This document shows, piece by piece, positions 56,880 through 64,000 of a stretch of 64,000 nt of DNA (the first letter of the stretch is position 1; each line of letters begins with the position of its first letter). The translations under genes and the position numbers were made by a program. The DNA comes from Pohlia nutans (taxonomy: Eukaryota > Streptophyta > Bryopsida > Bryales > Mniaceae), in NCBI GenBank assembly GCA_022496805.1, contig CM040085.1, positions 28,115,811 through 28,179,810 of the forward strand. The letters are read 5' to 3'. The notes below the pieces were generated by a model, which saw nothing but the letters and a program-made list of their open reading frames with translations, had not been told where the DNA came from and made no database searches.

Positions 56880-59800
56880 TCAAGCCTCGTTGTATCCGGA
56901 GAATGCAGGGCCCAGTAGAGGTGGCCTATCAATGGAAGCTCCGTAGGAGTGGATTTTGTTGAAGCGCCAGTAGCTGTCAGGTAGCTCGGCGGTAAACCAG
57001 TCCTGGAAATCAGTGAACTGTTGGGATACTTCTGACACTGAGAAGTAGTTGATGGGGAACATGTCGCCAGTGAGCAAGCCTTCGGTGTGCCTTGGAACTT
57101 TCTTGTACTGCAGAGTTAGCCAAAGTCTCTGTTATTCATAATATCATAAAAAAAAACTGCAATGAACCTGCAGTAGATGGGCGTGAATGTGACACACCAG
57201 GAGTTGTGAAATTCTGCACAGGACTAATACACTACAACTGTCTGGTCTGCATTGCAACAATACAAGGCAAACTCTGCACCAATAAGTAAAAAAGGTTATG
57301 TGGCGTACCAGTAAGAAACCCATCACTTTTTCTAGAAAGTCATCCTCGTTCATTTGCACTGCGTCCGGATAGATCTTTCCTACTACAACCCGATGCCTGC
57401 AAAGCCCCCGCTCAACATCTTTAGATTCACTAAAATGTATATGCCTATCTAAGCTTTTGCAACATAGGTTGGTGTGCAAAATCATATACACAGGTGATGG
57501 ATTTTTGACATGCCCCTCCAAGCGTGTGATAAGTTCCTTTATTTAAAATACCGGTTGTTCTCAATTATTTGACGTATTCAATTTTTTTGTGTGACCTAGG
57601 ATTTGATGTGTGACGGGAAAGAGCTTTGTGTAAAATCACTAGGCCTGATGAAAACAGAGCAGAAACAAGGAAAGGCGAGACTTACACTGTTTCTTTATCG
57701 TCCTTGCTAACACGAATGTCATACATCCATCCTCCATTCGTCTTCCACTTGTCTTCAATATTGATCTCAAAGACGATCTCTCCGCCCTTGGGGATTGGGA
57801 CGGTGCACGACCTTCTTCTTGCTGCGGCCTCAGCCAGATTCTGTTCTGCCTGTGCCAGTTCTTCACTAGTCTGATCCTCTGACTGAAATCGGAGCCAAAG
57901 AAGAGCTTTCATTAGTACAGGGCACCATGTCCATTTGTGCAGAAAGCCCAGTTAAGAAACTGCATTGAAAGCTTTTTAAATAGGGAAATCTACAAAGCCA
58001 ATCAAAGCACGGCCAACGGTGCTAGAAGAGCATTCCAACAACCTCGAAATAAACATACCGGTAAAACATCGCACTTGCCAGCCTCTAGCAATTGAGGATC
58101 ATATACCATCTGCATCAAAACAGAGAAGATTCAAAAACAAAACAAGAATGCCGAAACCACCATAGTCTCATACAAGAATCAACCCTTAACCCCTAAAGGA
58201 CCAAGGAGCCCAAATTGAGCCTCGTGTCTTTTTAAAGCAGTTTTGAGTAGACTTCCTTTTGTTCAAGTTTAAATTTTTTTTGACGAACACATGCAATGTT
58301 CTTCACTGATTCCGGTGATATAAGATTTGGTCGCATCTGAATTATATTTTTCCCAATATGATCCGGTTTAAAACCATGGATCCTTAGTCCGTCAGGGATT
58401 CAGTGGCCATATCCATAAGAGTTGTAATAAATCATTTATGAAACTTCAACACAACGTACCAATAGAAAGAGGAAATCGTACCCGACATTTTTGAACAATT
58501 TCAAAAGTTTCTGTAATAGACTATTAGTAGAATTACTAAACAAAGAATCAAAGATTTAGCTTACCTCCTCTTTTAAGCCTCGATCAACCATCATCTGGAC
58601 ATTTACTTTTGCCTTGGAAGTTGCAGCTGCAACTCTACCCCTTTCAGAAATGGAACCTGCATCACCGGGTGTTTCCCACAGTGCCCTCTGCACTGGATCT
58701 GTGTTTCCTGGAGGGGTCAACCCGAGCTCTGAAAACCACTGCCAGGGCAATGCCACACGTCAATACAGCGTGGTCATTCAAAACTATTCCTGATTATTCC
58801 AATGAAGAAAAAAATCTAATGTAGTGAAAAACCATTTGCCCTGGATAGACCATGAGTAATTGTTACCGACAAGTGCAGACCCTAAAATCTAGTGAATATG
58901 ATAACGTACAAGAGTCGAAGAGTAAAACCCTACCCACATCACAAGCAAAACTTTGAAAATTCACATTGTCCATACAATATTCAAGTAATACGGTATTTTA
59001 GTGTGTTGAAATCCTCTCAAAAACGGGGACAAGATCCACATGAAAAAATATTCCAATCTAATAAGAGAAACCACTCAAAACGACTTCAAATTCTTCTCTT
59101 CAAGGCTATATGTGTCGATCATTGTTGTGTGAAGTTTTGAAATTGTTAAGTCATGTATAAAACTAGCATATATGAACAAGGTTCTCCATTTTTGAAAAAA
59201 TAAAACCAAATGCAAAATTGTATATAAAAAGCATCAATAGTGTAGTTTGACGTCACACTTGATTTGATCAAAAATGTGGTTCAAAGCATTCATTTATGCA
59301 ACATTAAAAACGACACCTTAAGTTTGAATACAATAGAACTATTAGAAGCAAAAGCTTAGATTCAAAAAGTCTCACCGATTGCCGGCACGCAAGCATTTGT
59401 TTCTGATCCAATTCTTTCAAGTTGTAAAGCTTGTAGTAATGGCAAAGCTCCGGGCGTCGGCCCATCAACAACCGCAGCGAGTTTCGCACGTCCTTCGAGA
59501 ATCCAATATACTGAAAAACACGAAACAACACGAGAATCGTGTAAGAAATTTCAACATCAAAATTAGGGTTAGAGCCTCCCACCAAAACATCCTCACATGC
59601 GCAATTCAGACCAGTGTCTTTTCGAGTGGCTATATATCACCAACTTGCTATTTGAAATATGAGCTTGCTATGTCGCTGTAAGAAAAATTGGATAAAAAAA
59701 TAGAGTATATCGCCGTAATCCAAAAATTCTATAGAAAGCTATCTATCTGTAGTAAAAAAATTGTAAATCGCCAAAAAATGCTATCAATCTTTCACGTTTC

Positions 59801-60212
59801 AATTTTCAAATCGCCAATGGGGCTCCCTTGAAAAAATGAAAAAAAAATCATTGATTCAGACCTGGATCTTCTTGTTGGCATCGCAAATGGCGAAGACGGA
59901 GGCAGCCGTGTTCGCCTCCACGGGAGGTTGAATGCGGCCTTGTTGGTTGATGAAGTTGATGAGCGGTGAGTCGTTCAGGCTCGGAATTTCGGTCGCCGTT
60001 TCCGCCATAGCCACCACGGCATGTTTACGGCTTAAACCCTTTGGCTGCTTCCGTGAAGCGCAAGATTTCAGCGCAGCAGCTTCGCCATAGAAGCTCGAAT
60101 TACGGCAAGGCAGGCTCACCCTCGGGGTTGTTGAGGCATTGGGTGTAGTGCTGTTGCTGGTGGACGCCAACTGCGACACGGCCGTTACCTTGCTAGCAAC
60201 GCACGCGGCCAA
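56880..60212 (-). CDS. Plastid-type protein with GIY-YIG-like domain
   Basis: Seven exons with GT-AG borders: 60212-59862, 59510-59376, 58738-58565, 58109-58059, 57882-57686, 57396-57309 and 57107-56880. They join in frame to about 407 residues. The N-terminus is rich in Ser, Ala and Thr, like a plastid transit peptide. The region VFAICDANKKIQ (end of exon 1) followed by YIGFSKDVRNSLRLLMGRRP (exon 2) is a GIY-YIG-type fold, similar to the N-terminal domain of the plastid glutaredoxin GrxS16. Exon 3 holds TPPGNTDPVQRALWETPGDA; the last exon ends KIHSYGASIDRPPLL...GYNEA. There is no glutaredoxin domain. Nuclease activity is not implied, because key residues cannot be confirmed. The start is unresolved: the open frame begins after a TAG with no ATG before the transit-like part. 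Either an upstream exon joins at GTTGTGTAG, or an 8-codon ATG start is followed by a stop. A TTAA MITE sits in the third intron. Confidence 0.8.
58186..58403 (+). mobile_element. TTAA MITE family 3, short copy within an intron
   Basis: It starts TTAACCCCTAAAGGACCAAG and ends with a decayed GTCCGTCAGGGATTCA. Internal words (ACACATGCAATGTTCTTCA, AAAACCATGGATCCTTAGTCC) match the 12098-12491 copy. It lies in the intron between exons 3 and 4 of the GIY-YIG-like gene. Confidence 0.65.
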
Positions 60213-60720
60213 TGCCTACACAACGAATTCCAAGCTGCTCATCAGTAAAAAAAAAAACAACTACAACAACACTCTCTCTGTTCGGGAAAGCAAAAGCTGA
60301 ACGTTCAAAACCATCCTGTTCCGCTACTTCACAAGCTAGTGCTCTCGCTCGATTCTTTCATGATTTGAAACAAAATGATGGGAAAGAAGAGCGTGAAAAA
60401 CAATGCGAGAGACCCACCATTGCTGCAGCAGTGATTGAAAATTCTACAAGACGGGGTCACCGTCTGAAGCTCAGAGTGGGGAAGGAGTTGAGAGAGGAAG
60501 AGAAGGAGGAAGGGATGGAGTTGGATAAGAAGAGTGATCCCCTTGGATTGCTTCTTTTTGATATTTTTTCTTTTCTTTATCCACCTGGCAAATATCTGCT
60601 GCAACTGAAAGTGTAGATATCAGTCTCCGTCAGTTCTTTTCATATCTTCCTCTGGAGGTAGGGATTTATTGTGTCTGCCCCAGCAGGGAGAGACTACTAA
60701 AACGCTTTGTTTTCAAGGAG
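60213..60720. other. Upstream region of the GIY-YIG-like gene
   Basis: It should contain the promoter and 5' leader, and possibly a first exon, on the minus strand. On the minus strand a T-run followed by ACTGATGAGCAG looks like a 3' splice site. Frames on both strands show no known domain. Confidence 0.4.
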
Positions 60721-61233
60721 TTAACCCCTAACTGCCTGAGCGTCCATTTTTTGGACGATGTACAGATTTCATCCGTAGATTCTCATCCGTCATACACTTT
60801 TTGCAGTGTGGAATTTTTACTGTAGATTCTATGGGAAGTTAGCTTCATGCATGTGTGATCCGATTAGAAAGGGGATGATTTGTGAAATTTTTATGCCTCA
60901 TTTCATGTTGTAGTGATTCACCCAAAATTTTGAAGATTTCAGTGTTAAAATGCTCTAGAAAAAGTCAACTCATAAAATTAAGCAACCAAAAAATCTCCAG
61001 AAATCACTACACTTAGAGTGTTACATTTCAACCAATCACAAAAAAATTCATCCGTAGATTGTCAATATCTTATTCGTAATTGAATTACAAAATAATTTTG
61101 AATTTCATGTTTCAAATTTTATACAAAAATATTGGTAATAGCAATCATATATCTAACCGTATGGATAGAATCTAAAATTCATAATGTACAACTTTTATTC
61201 ATATATCAAGTTCAAAATATCCCTCTAGGTTGC
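60721..61233 (-). mobile_element. TTAA MITE family 1, truncated reverse copy
   Basis: The outer end TTAACCCCTAACTGCC is intact at 60721. The copy matches the reverse complement of 51516-52092 and stops at CCCTCTAGGTTGCAT, losing the last ~70 bp. The join to the next segment marks a deletion or rearrangement. Confidence 0.75.
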
Positions 61234-61239
61234 ATATAC

Positions 61240-61372
61240 AAGTACAGTTTCCTCCTGCCAACAAATCTCACAAGCCTGTTCCGAAGTGGCCGATCACGCG
61301 ACCGCGGAACTGCATTTTCTTTACTCAGTGAAGGTGATGAGGAGTTTGCGAAATGCCTTCTTGTTATAAGGT
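61240..61372 (+). pseudogene. Possible helicase C-terminal exon fragment
   Basis: The frame reads LFRSGRSRDRGTAFSLLSEG followed by DEEFAKCLLVI. This weakly resembles motif VI and following residues of DEAD-box helicases (GRTxRxGxxGTAxSLL). A GTAGGTGTG donor-like site follows at about 61370. It starts at the broken edge of a MITE. It may be chance. Confidence 0.25.
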
Positions 61373-63849
61373 AGGTGTGCCAATTTCCACCCAACACCTT
61401 AAACCGCTCACTAGACCTATCCAAGCAGGAGGTACATTGTAGCTTCCAACCTCAAATTTCTATGTAATCATGGTGTACATTTTAGGATGAGTGGTTTTGG
61501 GTACACCTATGAGTTCCCCTTCCAAAATTCATAACTAATTCAATATTAATCCAAAATTAATTATTCCAATTGGTCCAATTTCCTAAATACTTTGCACATC
61601 TTCCAAGATTGATTCCCTTAATAACTCCCCAATGAACCTGCCAAATCTGAAATTTGTGCGGTTTCTGGGCCACCTACCTTACACTGATGAGAACTTCAAG
61701 AAGAACTTCCGGAAGAAGATTCGAGGTACGTCAGCTATAATAAAAGCTTTTCTCTCGAGGGTGGATGTTCCTATAACCTCTAGGGCATGGGTAGCAGTGA
61801 TCCCAGAACCACCTTATGACATTTAGCACAGGATGTTACCTCCCACATAAATGATAGCTACTTTTGCTACCCTGTGCATATACTACTCACGATACCTTTA
61901 TGATATCCTGCAATACCCTTGATATATTGAGGTGATACCATGATGATATCCGCAGACATCTTCTCATGAAGTTGCTACATATTTATAGCATGATGAAAAT
62001 TTTGGCTAAATTTCATTATTTTTTTCATTTTTTTCCTTTGTAAATTTAGCAGCCCATTTTTTGGTAGAAATCGATCGAAATTTAGCCACTTTGGGGATCG
62101 CTGATGGGTAGCAAGGCCTGCCCTTGGCGCCTGTACACGGTGGATGAGCATGATTTATAAAGGTTTGCTAAATTAGTCTTTAGGAGATCCACCTGCTATC
62201 AAGGTTGGTTTTAGCCTTCATTAGGTTTCGTTCGAAGGGGCAGTTCTTACCGTGGGACTTGCAAGCTATTCCCAATATTGATGATTGATTGTACCAATGT
62301 CCAAGTGACAACACTGTGGGTGCGGCTGTGCAGTTGGAGGGAGAATTGGATGTGGGAAGAGGAAGAGAATTTAGATATTGCGTACGCAAGTGGGTGCTCT
62401 TTCTTATTCTTTTTCTTATTCACAAGCTTGATTCTTTTGGTATTTTTGAATTTCCCTCAGTTACCTGATTACTATTGCAAACTTGAGTTCCTTTTTACAT
62501 TAAAAGCTTTTGCAGGTACAAAAGCATATATACGTACATTTGAGTTTAACCGAAATCAGAACAGGTGATCTGACCCCCAAAATATCAGGAAACCAGAGTC
62601 TATGCCCTCTTTTAGTGTAACCGAAATCAAAGAAAATAGTGAACTCAACACCCTCCAACTTCAATTTTAGACATGAGCTCCAAGTTGTCAGAGCCAACTA
62701 ATCAAACCAGTCACCTAATTATATCTCAAGTTTGCCACATGCCTTGCCATTATCTCAAATTGGATGTGGGCCATCGCCTCCAAGCCTTGGCTCTCTTTGA
62801 ACTCACCTTAGTCTCAATTTTGCCTCCTTTGTGACGGCAAAACTAGTTCACACTCCTTTCTATTTTGGATTCTTTGGAAACCATGTCAGTTTGCTTGGCT
62901 GCCTTAGATACGGGTCAGACTCACCTCACCTAACATGTATTTTCTCTTCTTTTCGGTTAACTCTATTATTTCATTGTTTTCTGTACTTTGCAAGGCAGAG
63001 ATTCGGAAGGTTGAGAATGATGTGTTATAGGGGAAAGCATAACTCATGTTTGTTAACCCTTTAGTGCTCGAGTAACCACTTTCTGATCCCTGATGTGTCG
63101 AAAACGTGAATAACGGAAAATCCGTGAAGAATTGGATTTTGAATTATGAAGTTCAGATTTGGAGACTTATAATCCACATCTTCTAAAATTTCAATTTGGA
63201 GTCGTGCAACTATCAAAATACCTATGAACAAAACGCAAAAATATTGCAAATACTTGAAAATACAATAAATACATACAAATACAACACATATACTATGCGG
63301 TATTTCTTGTGTTTGGAAGTTTATTATCTTTTTTTTTTTTTTTTGGATTGTGTTCTCTTGTTCATGTTCCATTAGTGTATGTATTCCGATCTTGATCCAT
63401 GTACCAACTCCTTTCATATTTTAATGTATAAATTTGTTCTAAACCGTACATGGATAAGTTACTCTCATTTATAAAATTTACAATAATTATGTGTGAGTCC
63501 GTTCTTAACATGAAAGATTGCAATGGAGAGGTGTTGACATAGGTCATTGTTGAACATCTTCACTTTCATTTTAGAAATTTTTTACCCAAATTCTATTTCA
63601 CTTTAAAGTCACACCTTCCAAAATCTCAATTTCTAGTGTGCAATATACAGTTCAAAGACATACTATGATCTTCCAATCCCATCATCGTATGATTCTCTAA
63701 TTTTAACAAAATGTCTTCACTCGAGTTGAGAATACAATTGTACGGTTACTTTCTAATTTAATCCATTCTATTTCTAGTAGTATCAATCATAGTGAAAAAA
63801 CCCAATGAAATGCAGTGAACCCAACTACAGTTTCCAAAGTGTTAAAGGA
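61373..63849. other. AT-rich non-genic stretch
   Basis: No gene is recognised; frames at 61632-61826, 62278-62568 and 63061-63417 show no domain. A possible TTAA element left end (TTAACCCTTTAGTGCTCGAG) lies at 63055, with no clear partner. A T run lies at 63330-63344. Confidence 0.45.
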
Positions 63850-64000
63850 TTAACCCTTTGACGCGCTTGCTTCTACATAGTAGACGATGAACAAATTTAG
63901 ATTATTCTTTTGACTACATACATGGACAGTTTTCATTCATTCTATTTTCTCTTGGTTCTTGTGCTAGTTGACTATCATTTATACAATATGGATCTTCAAA
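63850..64000 (-). mobile_element. TTAA MITE family 2, cut by the window end
   Basis: It starts TTAACCCTTTGACGCGC, identical over 17 bp to the end at 37434, and continues with TTCTTGTGCTAGTTGACTA and TATGGATCTTCAAA as in that copy. Confidence 0.75.

Overview
The window looks like nuclear DNA of a land plant, most likely a seedless one (bryophyte or other spore plant); I cannot name the species. The evidence is GT-AG introns, a VQ-motif protein, an EMSY-like (ENT plus Agenet) protein, a plastid-type protein with a GIY-YIG-like domain, and CACTA, Harbinger-like, copia and TTAA-type transposons. Gene density is very low and most intergenic DNA is AT-rich. I found no rRNA gene, no functional tRNA gene and no CRISPR array.

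Layout. 1-12.9 kb is AT-rich non-genic DNA with TTAA-flanked miniature elements (9.5-10.8 kb and 12.1-12.5 kb), a 136-bp near-perfect foldback (9389-9524) and a Harbinger-like MITE. At 13.0-14.1 kb lies a single-exon VQ-motif gene on the minus strand. At 17.5-22.2 kb is decayed mobile element 'A', with a DUF7869-type transposase-like pseudogene on the minus strand. From 22.4 to 25.1 kb is a degenerate CACTA-like element. From 25.1 to 32.0 kb are methyltransferase-like gene remnants in tandem duplicate (minus strand), a ~180-bp GC-rich satellite array that switches orientation at about 28.85 kb, and a plus-strand pseudogene carrying a duplicated ~85-residue domain. 32.5-38.5 kb is mostly repeats.

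38.8-50.0 kb is decayed element 'B', on the plus strand. It holds a very large spliced gene with a ParB-like domain, a DNA-methyltransferase-like region, RGG-type repeats and an acidic and coiled tail; an FCP1/NIF-like HAD phosphatase homologue with an altered catalytic motif; and a small acidic protein. The large gene is split by a 2086-bp CACTA element with a clean 3-bp target duplication. 50.3-53.3 kb holds a tRNA-like segment, a foldback element, a TTAA MITE and a copia remnant. 53.7-55.5 kb is an intronless EMSY-like gene with one in-frame stop. 56.9-60.2 kb is a seven-exon GIY-YIG-like gene on the minus strand that appears intact apart from its start. 60.7-64.0 kb returns to MITEs and AT-rich DNA.

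The strongest candidate for something undescribed is a 19-21-bp palindrome, core TTAGCTCGANTCGAGCTAA. It occurs about two dozen times, and I saw it only in elements A and B: upstream of their genes, in three of the four introns of the large B gene, and once in frame inside its coding sequence. Elements A and B, and the methyltransferase remnants between them, may be parts of one large composite DNA transposon family whose gene set is transposase-like, ParB/methyltransferase-like, FCP1-like and acidic proteins. That grouping is inference. The palindromes, the exon structures and the CACTA excision frame are read directly from the sequence.
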